DNA from: Bacillota bacterium
GTDB taxonomy: Bacteria > Bacillota > Clostridia > Lachnospirales > Lachnospiraceae
Reading direction: 5' to 3'
Assembly (NCBI GenBank): GCA_023390555.1
Contig: JAEWCQ010000043.1
Location: forward strand, 124,001-188,000
DNA: 64,000 nt
The translations under genes and the position numbers were made by a program. The notes beneath the pieces are model-generated. The model saw only the letters and a list, made by a program, of their open reading frames with translations, had not been told where the DNA came from and did no database searches. Position 1 is the stretch's first letter; each line of letters starts with the position of its first letter. Positions 27,526-34,897 of the stretch are shown in pieces.

Positions 27526-27584
27526 AAAGAGGCATTGCCCATTGTGCAAGCACAGGACAACACCTCTTTTCTTATTTTCAATCC
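27526..27584 (-). terminator. Terminator after rplL
   Basis: AAATAAGAAAAGAGG pairs with CCTCTTTTCTTATTT around a loop of about 26 nt that contains an additional short TTGTGC/GCACAG pairing. It begins within about 15 bp after the rplL stop codon on the minus strand. Confidence 0.7.
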
Positions 27585-27596
27585 GCTGAATCGCGA

Positions 27597-27974
27597 CTAT
27601 TTTAATGTTACTTTAGCGCCTTCTGCTTCTAATTTAGCTTTGATATCATCAGCTGTTGCTTTGTCAGCTGCTTCTTTCACAAGCTTTGGAGCTCCGTCAA
27701 CTAAGTCTTTTGCTTCTTTTAAGCCTAAGCCTGTTGCTTCACGAACAACTTTGATAACCTTAACTTTGTTTGGTCCAACTTCTGTTAATTCTACGTCGAA
27801 CTCTGTTTTCTCTTCCGCTGCTGCTGCATCACCAGCACCTGCTGCTGCAACTACAACGCCTGCTGCTGCGGATACACCGAACTCTTCTTCACAAGCTTTT
27901 ACTAAATCATTTAACTCTAATACGCTTAACTCTTTGATTGCTTCAATAAATTCAGCTGTTGTTAATTTAGCCAT
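27597..27974 (-). CDS. rplL: 50S ribosomal protein L7/L12
   Basis: A 125-aa stalk protein. The ATG at 27974 with GGAGG upstream gives MAKLTTAEFIEAIKELSVLE; a longer frame to 28043 adds 23 residues unlike the family. It has an N-terminal dimerisation domain, an Ala/Gly-rich hinge (AAAGVVVAAAGAGDAAAA) and a C-terminal factor-binding domain (VIKVVREATGLGLKEAKDLV). Four or more copies bind L10 and recruit EF-Tu and EF-G. It follows rplJ, with which it is normally co-regulated by the L10 leader. Confidence 0.97.
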   Translation of the reverse strand: MAKLTTAEFIEAIKELSVLELNDLVKACEEEFGVSAAAGVVVAAAGAGDAAAAEEKTEFDVELTEVGPNKVKVIKVVREATGLGLKEAKDLVDGAPKLVKEAADKATADDIKAKLEAEGAKVTLK

Positions 27975-28138
27975 TTTAAATTTACCTCCATTTTGTGGTT
28001 TTCTAATTTTAATCAATATGGAAGTTCTTTCCTTCAACTTCAAGTTCCGTCATTGACTTGCTTTCCGCCTCCTAAAAAGAACCATCCCGCAACACGTCTG
28101 CCCCGCTTTTGAGCCGGCATCCGTCCGTTGCTCACGGC

Positions 28139-28717
28139 TTATTCAGCCGGTGTCTCTTCTGCTGCAGGAGCTTCCTCAACTGGAGCTTCTGCTGCAGGTG
28201 CTGCTTCTTCTGCCTTAACGTCTACGTCTGCTGCGCCGCCTTTTTCTGCGATCTGATTAAGAACACGAGCGAAGTTTGTAATTGGAGACTGAATACTTCC
28301 AAGAAATTTGGAAAGTAATTCTTCTCTGGATGGAATTGTTGCGATGACTTTCATGCCTTCCGCATCGTAAAAAGTTCCACCAACAACGCCGGCCTTCATC
28401 TCAAGTGCAGGAGCTGTCTTTGCAAATTTGGCAATTACTCTTGCCGGAGCAGTAGCATCTGCTACAGAGATTGCAAATGCATTCGGTCCTTCTAAGGAAC
28501 CGGAAAGGCTCTCAAACTCTGTTCCCTGGATTGCGAAGTTAACTAATGTATTCTTATATACTTTATAAGTTACACCAGCTTCTCTTAACTGCTTACGCAG
28601 CTGAGTGTCTTCTGCCACTGTAAGTCCGCGGTAGTCAACAACTACAACTGACTGTGCTTCTTTAATCTGATCAGAAATTTCCTGTACGATAGGCTGTTTA
28701 AGTTCTACTTTTGCCAC
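28139..28717 (-). CDS. rplJ: 50S ribosomal protein L10
   Basis: A 192-aa stalk-base protein that anchors L7/L12 and, as an L10(L12) complex, represses its own mRNA by binding the leader. The N-terminal domain (VVVVDYRGLTVAEDTQLRKQ; YKVYKNTLVNFAI) is typical. The C-terminus has an Ala/Glu/Pro-rich extension (AAPAAEAPVEEAPAAEE) of about 25 residues, common in Lachnospiraceae. The start has a GGAGGTGCACGATTC upstream region. Confidence 0.97.
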   Translation of the reverse strand: MAKVELKQPIVQEISDQIKEAQSVVVVDYRGLTVAEDTQLRKQLREAGVTYKVYKNTLVNFAIQGTEFESLSGSLEGPNAFAISVADATAPARVIAKFAKTAPALEMKAGVVGGTFYDAEGMKVIATIPSREELLSKFLGSIQSPITNFARVLNQIAEKGGAADVDVKAEEAAPAAEAPVEEAPAAEETPAE

Positions 28718-28794
28718 GAATCGTGCACCTCCTTCTTAAATTTTCATCTTGCAAAAAGACAAGGTACGGGGATTTATGCTGCCTTTGATAGCAG

Positions 28795-28831
28795 ATAAAA
28801 AAATCCTCTCTGTGGAAGACAGAGAGGATCA
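28795..28831 (-). terminator. Attenuator terminator inside the rplJ leader
   Basis: ATCCTCTCTGT (28803-28813) and ACAGAGAGGAT (28819-28829) form a perfect 11-bp stem with a 5-nt loop; on the minus strand it is followed by seven T (28796-28802). It lies between the L10-binding leader motif and the rplJ start, as expected for transcription attenuation. Confidence 0.85.
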
Positions 28832-28925
28832 ATGATCTCATTTACAAATACTTACGTATTTGCAGTTCCCTCGGTAGGTTCTATCGATTACGCCATACGG
28901 CACCTACTGTCTTCGGCAATATGCT
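28832..28925 (-). ncRNA. Ribosomal protein L10 leader
   Basis: The minus-strand transcript contains the hallmark pieces of the L10 leader: GCCGAAGACAGTAGGTGC at the 5' side and CCTACCGAGGGAACTGC on the 3' side, which pair as the stem with asymmetric loops bound by L10. It lies between rplA and rplJ, directly before a terminator hairpin. In B. subtilis the same arrangement couples L10(L12)4 binding to transcription attenuation of rplJL; the same mode is inferred here. Confidence 0.8.
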
Positions 28926-28968
28926 TTGCTATTATAGCATTCAATATCTTATATGTCAACTAACAATT

Positions 28969-29661
28969 TTAAACAAGCTTCATAGGGTTGACTTTTGTAC
29001 CAGGTCCCATCGTAGGAGCGACGGAAATGCTCTTGAGGTACTGTCCCTTTACTGCACTTGGTTTTGCCTTGTTAATTGCACCGATAAGAGTTTGGAAGTT
29101 GTCCGCTAACTGTTCTTCTGTAAAGGATGCTTTCCCAATTGGCACATGGATAATATTTGCTTTATCCAATCTGTATTCAATCTTACCGGCTTTAATGTCA
29201 TTAACAGCCTTTGTAACGTCCATGGTAACTGTTCCTGCTTTTGGGTTTGGCATTAAGCCCTTTGGTCCGAGTACACGGCCAAGACGACCAACAACGCCCA
29301 TCATGTCAGGTGTAGCTACGACAACATCAAAATCAAACCATCCTTCGTTCTGGATCTTCGGAATTAATTCCTCACCGCCAACGAAGTCTGCGCCTGCTGC
29401 CTGAGCTTCATCTAACTTGGTTCCCTTTGCAAAAACCAGCACTTTCACAGTTTTACCTGTTCCGTGCGGCAATACAACAGCGCCACGAATCTGCTGATCT
29501 GCATGACGTCCATCACATCCGGTTCTGATGTGAACTTCGATTGTCTCATCAAATTTTGCAACAGCTGCTTTTTTTGCTAAGCTGATTGCTTCTGCTGCAT
29601 CATATAAAGTTGCTCTATCAATTGATTTTGCAGCTTCAATATATCTTTTTCCTCTTTTCAT
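28969..29661 (-). CDS. rplA: 50S ribosomal protein L1
   Basis: A 230-aa protein of the L1 stalk that helps release deacylated tRNA. Motifs: MKRGKRYIEAAK at the start, LPHGTGKTVKVLVFAKG, VGRLGRVLGPKGLMPNPKAGT (the rRNA-binding signature) and YLKSISVAPTMGPG. It follows rplK by 52 bp and precedes the L10 leader, the standard order. Confidence 0.98.
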   Translation of the reverse strand: MKRGKRYIEAAKSIDRATLYDAAEAISLAKKAAVAKFDETIEVHIRTGCDGRHADQQIRGAVVLPHGTGKTVKVLVFAKGTKLDEAQAAGADFVGGEELIPKIQNEGWFDFDVVVATPDMMGVVGRLGRVLGPKGLMPNPKAGTVTMDVTKAVNDIKAGKIEYRLDKANIIHVPIGKASFTEEQLADNFQTLIGAINKAKPSAVKGQYLKSISVAPTMGPGTKVNPMKLV

Positions 29662-29713
29662 TCTAAATAACCTCCTGTGGTATTATCGGGAGCGGTCCCT
29701 CCCACGTTTTTGA

Positions 29714-30139
29714 TTAATCTACGACTGTTACGCCCATACTTTTGCAAGTTCCCTCGATCATGCTCATAGCTGCTTCGACGGATGCTGCATTTAAGTCCGG
29801 CATTTTCAGTTCAGCTATTTCCTGAACCTTTGCTTTTGTAATCTGCGCTACCTTGGTCTTGTTCGGTACGCCTGAGCCGCTCTTAATATTACATGCTTTT
29901 TTCACCAGAACGGCTGCTGGAGGAGTCTTTGTAATGAAGCTGAAGCTTCTGTCTGCGTAAACTGTAATTACGACAGGAATAATTAAATCTCCCTGATCTG
30001 CTGTTCTTGCGTTGAACTGTTTTGTAAATTCAACAATATTCACACCATGCTGTCCAAGCGCAGGACCAACTGGTGGTGCCGGTGTTGCTTTGCCGGCTGG
30101 AATCTGCAATTTGATATATCCTTGTACTTTTTTTGCCAT
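29714..30139 (-). CDS. rplK: 50S ribosomal protein L11
   Basis: A 141-aa protein of the GTPase-associated centre. The N-terminal proline-rich segment (QIPAGKATPAPPVGPALGQH) and the rRNA-binding C-terminal domain (IKSGSGVPNKTKVAQITKAK) are intact. It is 14 bp downstream of nusG. Confidence 0.98.
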   Translation of the reverse strand: MAKKVQGYIKLQIPAGKATPAPPVGPALGQHGVNIVEFTKQFNARTADQGDLIIPVVITVYADRSFSFITKTPPAAVLVKKACNIKSGSGVPNKTKVAQITKAKVQEIAELKMPDLNAASVEAAMSMIEGTCKSMGVTVVD

Positions 30140-30153
30140 TTGAGATTGCCTCC

Positions 30154-30672
30154 TTAATTCATCTTCTTAACATCTGAAAAGCTTATTTCGACCGGCGTCT
30201 CGCGGCCGAATAAATCTACATTGATTGTTATGATCTGCTTGCCTTCGTTCATCGTCTGGATTACGCCGACAGTGTCCTTCCACACACCGCCGATGACGAC
30301 AACCGTATCGCCTTCTGCAAAATCAACAACAATGCTGTCTGACTTGATACCCAGTGGTCTCATTTCAGCTTCAGTGAGTGGTACCGGCTTAGAGCCCGGT
30401 CCAACGAATCCGGTTACTCCTCTGGTATTTCTGACAACGTACCATGTGTCATCATTCATCACCATATTGATAAGCACATAACCTGGAAACATCTTCTTCT
30501 GAACCTGTTTTTTCGCACCGTTCTTCAGTTCAACAACTTCCTGCATCGGAACACGCACTTCTAAAATCTGGTCTTCCAAATGTCTGTTTTCAATCGTCTT
30601 ATCGATATTCGCCTTTACCTTATTCTCATATCCTGAATAGGTATGAACTACATACCAGTGTGCCTCTGCCAT
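30154..30672 (-). CDS. nusG: Transcription elongation/termination factor NusG
   Basis: A 172-aa protein. The NGN domain binds RNA polymerase (HWYVVHTYSGYENKVKANI; KMFPGYVLINM; RNTRGVTGFVGPG). A C-terminal KOW domain (FAEGDTVVVIGGVWKDTVG) contacts Rho or ribosomal S10. Standard position between secE and rplK. Confidence 0.98.
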   Translation of the reverse strand: MAEAHWYVVHTYSGYENKVKANIDKTIENRHLEDQILEVRVPMQEVVELKNGAKKQVQKKMFPGYVLINMVMNDDTWYVVRNTRGVTGFVGPGSKPVPLTEAEMRPLGIKSDSIVVDFAEGDTVVVIGGVWKDTVGVIQTMNEGKQIITINVDLFGRETPVEISFSDVKKMN

Positions 30673-30690
30673 AAATCACCTATGCCTCCA

Positions 30691-30900
30691 TTATAAATTC
30701 ACTAGAATATTCACCAATTCCTGGATTCCGAAATCCAGTATTGCAATGATCAGACCAACTATAACTGACACAATAACGACTGCTGTCGTCTGACGGGCAA
30801 GTGATTCTTTTGTAGGCCAGATAATCTTACCGAACTCGGCCTTAATTCCGGTGAACCAGTTCTCCTTTGAAACGCTGTTCTTGTTCTCTGTTTCTCCCAT
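30691..30900 (-). CDS. secE: Preprotein translocase subunit SecE
   Basis: A 69-aa single-span membrane protein from ATG 30900 (AAGGAAG upstream; a GTG nine bases earlier is a worse fit). It has the amphipathic helix GIKAEFGKIIWPTKESLARQ and one membrane helix (AVVIVSVIVGLIIAILDFGI). It stabilises SecY in the export channel. Co-transcribed with nusG 18 bp downstream. Confidence 0.95.
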   Translation of the reverse strand: MGETENKNSVSKENWFTGIKAEFGKIIWPTKESLARQTTAVVIVSVIVGLIIAILDFGIQELVNILVNL

Positions 30901-31006
30901 AATTGTCACTTCCTTTGCTCAATCCTTACCTGCGCAGATCAGAATCTGCGTAGCTGTGGCATTCGTCGAATGTTCACACAAGTGCACCATTCTTCTTATG
31001 ACCTGA

Positions 31007-31156
31007 CTATTTGGTTTCTTTGTGTAATGTATGTGTCTTGCAGAACTTACAATACTTTTTCGTTTCCATTCTGTCCGGATGAGCTTTCTTATCCTTTGTC
31101 ATGTTATAATTACGCTGCTTGCATTCTGTGCATGCTAATGTAATCTTTGTGCGCAC
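31007..31156 (-). CDS. rpmG: 50S ribosomal protein L33
   Basis: A 49-aa protein from GTG 31156 with GGAGGTGG upstream. Sequence features: TLACTECKQRNY, then DKKAHPDRMETKKYCKFCKTH. The two CxxC pairs make it the zinc-binding (C+) form. First gene of the rpmG-secE-nusG-rplKAJL operon; a strong promoter lies at 31236-31264. Confidence 0.95.
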   Translation of the reverse strand: MRTKITLACTECKQRNYNMTKDKKAHPDRMETKKYCKFCKTHTLHKETK

Positions 31157-31235
31157 AACTTCCACCTCCATTATTTCTTAGTGTTTTTATGCCTGTTTTT
31201 AGGCATAAAAAAAAGACCTACTTCCAAGCTAGTCT

Positions 31236-31264
31236 AATATAGCACAATCCCCAAATGTCGTCAA
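31236..31264 (-). promoter_or_regulatory. Predicted sigma-A promoter of the rpmG-secE-nusG operon
   Basis: Minus strand TTGACG (complement of 31259-31264), 17-bp spacer, TATATT (complement of 31236-31241), giving a leader of about 73 nt. The leader contains a U-rich hairpin near 31190-31212 (TATGCCT/AGGCATA). Confidence 0.75.
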
Positions 31265-31361
31265 CACTTTTTTCCGAATGTCCAGATTGCCGTTCCCTCA
31301 GACAAAAAGCCCCAGACAGTTACCGTACCCGAAGCTCTTTGTTTTTCTCAACTATTTTAAC

Positions 31362-31982
31362 CTACTTAAATACTACATATTCATCCTGTGGCTTGCGATA
31401 CCCTCTGACTCTAAAACTTGTACTGTCCATCTTGCCCATCGTAATCATAAGCACTGGGATCTCATTTTCCGGTATCTCAAAAATTTCTTTCACCTTATCC
31501 GCATCGAAATATATCATCGGACAGGTATCCCACTCCAGATTCTTTGCCAACAGTAAAAACATCATGGCAGAAAGCGACGCATTCCGGATTGCCTCATCTT
31601 TCTGAAAGGCAGCACCACCACCTTCATATAATGCATTAATCGCCGTAATCATCGAATCATATTCTTTATCATTAATAATCCGCAATGCTCTTGATGCCTC
31701 ATAAATCTGCGCAGCACCTTTATAGGCATCCTTATCTCCGGTAACAATAATCGTTGCAGATGCTGTAATGACTTTGTATTGCTTATAGGAAGCTTCGTAC
31801 AACTGGCGGATTGCTTCTTCGGATTCTCCCACATAATAATGTGCATGCTGCAGATTAAAGCAGGACGGAGCCAGAGACAACTCTTCGAATATTTTTTCGA
31901 AATCTTCTCTTGGTACTTTTATTCCACTTAAAAACTTATTTGCTGAACGCCGTTCCCGTACTATTTTCAAGAAATCTTCCAT
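31362..31982 (-). CDS. Nitroreductase-family FMN oxidoreductase
   Basis: A 206-aa enzyme. The N-terminal FLKIVRERRSANKFLSGIKV and APSCFNLQHAHYYV segments are the FMN-binding signature of the family; NASLSAMMFLLLAKNLEWDTCPM and PVLMITMGKM match the later FMN/substrate region. Family members reduce nitro groups, quinones or flavins with NAD(P)H; the natural substrate here is unknown. Start ATG 31982 has GGGAGGAAG upstream. It is a single gene between the ribosomal operon and the FliD-like gene. Confidence 0.88.
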   Translation of the reverse strand: MEDFLKIVRERRSANKFLSGIKVPREDFEKIFEELSLAPSCFNLQHAHYYVGESEEAIRQLYEASYKQYKVITASATIIVTGDKDAYKGAAQIYEASRALRIINDKEYDSMITAINALYEGGGAAFQKDEAIRNASLSAMMFLLLAKNLEWDTCPMIYFDADKVKEIFEIPENEIPVLMITMGKMDSTSFRVRGYRKPQDEYVVFK

Positions 31983-32219
31983 TACGATCTTCCTCCCTCA
32001 TCGTGCGGACGATATTTCACACCGCAATCTGTAAAAAACAAACAACTTTTTTCATCTATGATATCGTTATTTCGCCAATTTTCCTATTTATTTTATATTA
32101 GCATTCAAATCGGGCTCCTGCAAGTAATTTTTTTTCCACTCCTGCCGATATATATTGCAAAGAATGTGTTTTGTCCCGCATCACGTACCTGCTTCTGCTG
32201 ATACACGTATATTTTGTGG

Positions 32220-32248
32220 ATGACATTTCATTCTTTCTATATTATAAT
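32220..32248 (+). promoter_or_regulatory. Predicted promoter of the FliD-like gene
   Basis: ATGACA (32220-32225), 17-bp spacer, TATAAT (32243-32248). The leader of about 70 nt contains a GTGTC-TCT-GACAC hairpin (32280-32292). The remainder of 31983-32219 shows no gene. Confidence 0.55.
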
Positions 32249-32323
32249 GTATGTGTATAAATGGATTTAGTGTACCCCGGTGTCTCTGACACAAATTTCA
32301 AGGAAGAAAGGAGGGGCTTTATT

Positions 32324-33628
32324 TTGGCATCCGCAGTTTTGGATAATGCATATAATTATTTTCTTACAACCTACGGTACTTCCACATTTTCACGTTATGA
32401 CACCCATAAGAAAAGTGAACTGCGCAGTACCTATAATAACATTGTAAAACTCAATAAGGAATCCCCTCTTTATAAAATAAAAGAAACCGGGGATGCAGAT
32501 AAATTTGCGATAGATATCAAGGAAAATGCCAGAAATATCAAGAACGTCATCGCTTCGCTTTCCGAAAGCGGCGAGGGCATTGAAAGTGCTTTTCAGAAGA
32601 AGGTTGCGATATCCGATCAGTCCGATATCGTGGCAGCAAGTTATGTCGGTGATGGAAGTGAAGATGACAGCGATACCAGCTTTACAGTCGAGGTCCGCCG
32701 ACTTGCAGGAGAACAACGAAATCTCGGCAACTTCTTAAAAGACAGCCGGCTGGATATTTTGCCTGGAAGTTATTCTTTCGACTTAAATACAACTTCAAAT
32801 TCTTATGAGTTCCAGTATAACGTGAATTCTGACGATACGAACCGGAGTGTTTTGGATAAACTTGCAAGGCTGATCACCACCGCCGGTATCGGGCTTTCCG
32901 CTTCTGTCATCTCGGATGAAAACAGCAGCAGTGCTCTTGAGATCCAGTCAAAACAGACCGGTCTTGGTCCGGATGAAAAATATCTGTTTCATATATCACC
33001 GGACGGCGCGAATCTTTCCCAGTCTGCAATGGAGACGATTGGCATCGATCAGGTTGTCTCGGAAGCACATAATTCTTCTTTTCTTTTAAATGGAAAGGAA
33101 TGTTCTTCCTACTCGAATACCCTTACGATTAACAACACGTTCGAACTACAGCTGAGCGGAATCAGCGAAGATGGTAATCCTGCCACAATCGGCTATAAGA
33201 CAAGTGTGGAGGCCGTTGCAGATAACATCGGCAAGCTTGTTTCTTCCTATAACAGAATGATTCAGACTGCGCAGAACTATTCGGACAGACAGCAGAACAG
33301 CACAAAGCTTTTAGCCGATATGGGGAAGGTTGCAAGAAGCTTTCAGGATGACTTTGAGCGTATTGGTCTGATGGTCGATGAAGACAGTTCGATCCGCATT
33401 GACAAACAGCTGCTTTCTGATGCAGTCGGCAGTGAAGACCCAAGTGAAAGTTTTACAGTCTTAAACCAGTTTAAAGATGCACTGAGTGCAAAAGCAGAGA
33501 ATGCTTCCATCAACCCGATGAATTACGTCAATAAGATTCTCGTGGCATATAAGAATCCGGGGCATAATTTTGCAACCCCATATATTACATCCATTTATTC
33601 CGGTATGATGCTCGATCGGCTGTGTTAA
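32324..33628 (+). CDS. FliD-like (flagellar capping/hook-associated protein 2-like) protein
   Basis: A 434-aa protein from a TTG start at 32324, chosen because AAAGGAGGGG precedes it by about 8 bases; the longer frame from ATG 32261 adds 21 residues that overlap a leader hairpin. The segment TFTVEVRRLAGEQRNLGNFL followed by GSYSF, KLARLITTAGIGLSASVISD and the coiled C-terminal IGKLVSSYNRMIQTAQNYSD region follow the FliD plan (D0/D1 plus head). It lacks the typical FliD N-terminal MSGLASG-type start. It is separate from the main fliD at 61904 and could cap a different structure or be a secreted paralogue. Bidirectional terminator follows. Confidence 0.65.
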   Translation: MASAVLDNAYNYFLTTYGTSTFSRYDTHKKSELRSTYNNIVKLNKESPLYKIKETGDADKFAIDIKENARNIKNVIASLSESGEGIESAFQKKVAISDQSDIVAASYVGDGSEDDSDTSFTVEVRRLAGEQRNLGNFLKDSRLDILPGSYSFDLNTTSNSYEFQYNVNSDDTNRSVLDKLARLITTAGIGLSASVISDENSSSALEIQSKQTGLGPDEKYLFHISPDGANLSQSAMETIGIDQVVSEAHNSSFLLNGKECSSYSNTLTINNTFELQLSGISEDGNPATIGYKTSVEAVADNIGKLVSSYNRMIQTAQNYSDRQQNSTKLLADMGKVARSFQDDFERIGLMVDEDSSIRIDKQLLSDAVGSEDPSESFTVLNQFKDALSAKAENASINPMNYVNKILVAYKNPGHNFATPYITSIYSGMMLDRLC

Positions 33629-33665
33629 AAGGGAATCCCAAATAGTTCAGGATTCCCTTTTTTGT
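33627..33665. terminator. Bidirectional terminator between the FliD-like gene and the first CgeB-like gene
   Basis: AAGGGAATCC (33629-33638) and GGATTCCCTT (33650-33659) form the stem; T run 33658-33664 on the plus strand and A-rich left flank giving T on the minus strand. Confidence 0.88.
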
Positions 33666-33668
33666 GTC

Positions 33669-34853
33669 TTATTTTCTCTGCTCATTTTCCGTGCTCTCTT
33701 TCAGCGTATCCAAAATCATTCTCATGCGCTCCCGGTAAGTATGATACTTTTTCACTTTCTGATATCCATTTTCCGCTATCTGAAGACGTTCCTCCTCATG
33801 CGTCAGATAATACTGCGCCTTGTCCGCCAGATCTCTCTCGTCATCAAAACAGACCAGATCCGTTCCCTCTTCAAAATACAGCGGTAGTTCGGCCTGATAA
33901 TTTGTCATCAAAAATCCCCTTGCTCCAAGAATATCCCAGATACGAAGCGGCAGACCGCTCTTGATATTCGGAATGGTAAAGTTCAGGTTGATTTTCGAAG
34001 CCCGGAATACCTTTGGCATTTCGCCCCAGTAATCGACGCCTCCGCGGTATTGCACGCGAATCAGCCCGTTCGTGTCACTGTTGCTGTAAATCGAGACCGG
34101 ATATTTTGCAGACAGTGCCACAAGTGCACGTTTCCGCTGAATTGCCGCAATTTTAAAGCCCAGCACTGTCGTCGAAAAAATCAGTCCGATATCCGAAAAA
34201 GAATCCTCGGTCTTTTCCAGCTGAAAATATTCCTGCAGCTGTTCCAAAACATCCGGTGTCAGCATTGACTCTATCAGGTTCCCGCCGCTGATGCTCATCT
34301 GTGCCTGCATGGTCGCTTCAAAATAGCCTTTCAGATAATCTGGCAGTGTATCCTTTAATTTGTCATAAGTATTCCGCTCATAAAGACTTCCTACAAATGC
34401 AATTTCATTTCGGTATTTAAACAGGTCTTCTGCATCCTCCAGCAGTGCGTCCAGACGCCCGGTATCAACTGCCAGCGGCAGATACCAGATCTGTTTCACA
34501 CCCATTCCTTTGAATTCCAGATAATTCGTCTTATCAAACGTAAAGATGTAATTACAGTCATTGTATATGGTTTTATGATACATGCTGATCAGCGGATTAT
34601 CACAGGTCCAGCTTACATACTTCACGTGACACTTCTGGCACACCCTTGAGATGCAGCCGTAGTAATTCACGGTAAATACAAAGTCATAAGACTGCCCGGA
34701 AAGAATTCCCATCAGCCGGTCCTCAAACGGCCCATCCGCATCGTAGCTTGTCAGCTCCTGCTCTACAAGCTCCGTATGATGCCCCATTGCCTGCAGCACT
34801 GCGATGATATCCATGTAATTGTAGGCACGCCATTTATAGATTAAAATCTTCAT
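33669..34853 (-). CDS. CgeB-like GT-B glycosyltransferase (paralogue 1)
   Basis: A 394-aa protein from ATG 34853 (AGGAG upstream). N-terminal half: MKILIYKWRAYNYMDIIAVL, then FVFTVNYYGCISRVC, YVSWTCDNPLISMYH and the phosphate-loop-like EIAFVGSLYER, matching the DUF3880 domain of spore-maturation CgeB proteins. C-terminal half: FRASKINLNFTIPNIKSGLP, LRIWDILGARGFLMTNYQAE and the helix EEERLQIAENGYQKVKKYH, a Glyco_trans_1_2 domain. Family members are predicted cytoplasmic nucleotide-sugar transferases; donor and acceptor are unknown. It is the last gene of a minus-strand operon with two large methyltransferase-containing enzymes. Confidence 0.82.
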   Translation of the reverse strand: MKILIYKWRAYNYMDIIAVLQAMGHHTELVEQELTSYDADGPFEDRLMGILSGQSYDFVFTVNYYGCISRVCQKCHVKYVSWTCDNPLISMYHKTIYNDCNYIFTFDKTNYLEFKGMGVKQIWYLPLAVDTGRLDALLEDAEDLFKYRNEIAFVGSLYERNTYDKLKDTLPDYLKGYFEATMQAQMSISGGNLIESMLTPDVLEQLQEYFQLEKTEDSFSDIGLIFSTTVLGFKIAAIQRKRALVALSAKYPVSIYSNSDTNGLIRVQYRGGVDYWGEMPKVFRASKINLNFTIPNIKSGLPLRIWDILGARGFLMTNYQAELPLYFEEGTDLVCFDDERDLADKAQYYLTHEEERLQIAENGYQKVKKYHTYRERMRMILDTLKESTENEQRK

Positions 34854-34897
34854 GCTCTTCTCCTGCACTGCTGCCTCATCTGAACGTACAATCCTTT

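Larger units (their letters stand above)
26991..27596. other. Gene-poor interval between the CadC-like operon and rplL
   Basis: Contains a T-rich terminator (27066-27106), a 28-bp palindrome (27475-27502) and the rplL terminator (27526-27584). Short open frames here lack ribosome-binding sites or run through the terminator, so no gene is called. Confidence 0.6.

Noticed and set aside
31187..31216. Possible terminator hairpin before rpmG
   Set aside because: Stem is clear, but on the minus strand it is followed by A, not T; kept only as part of the leader description.
32261..32323. ATG start extending the FliD-like protein by 21 residues
   Set aside because: The added segment spans a leader hairpin and has no ribosome-binding site, whereas TTG 32324 follows AAAGGAGGGG.
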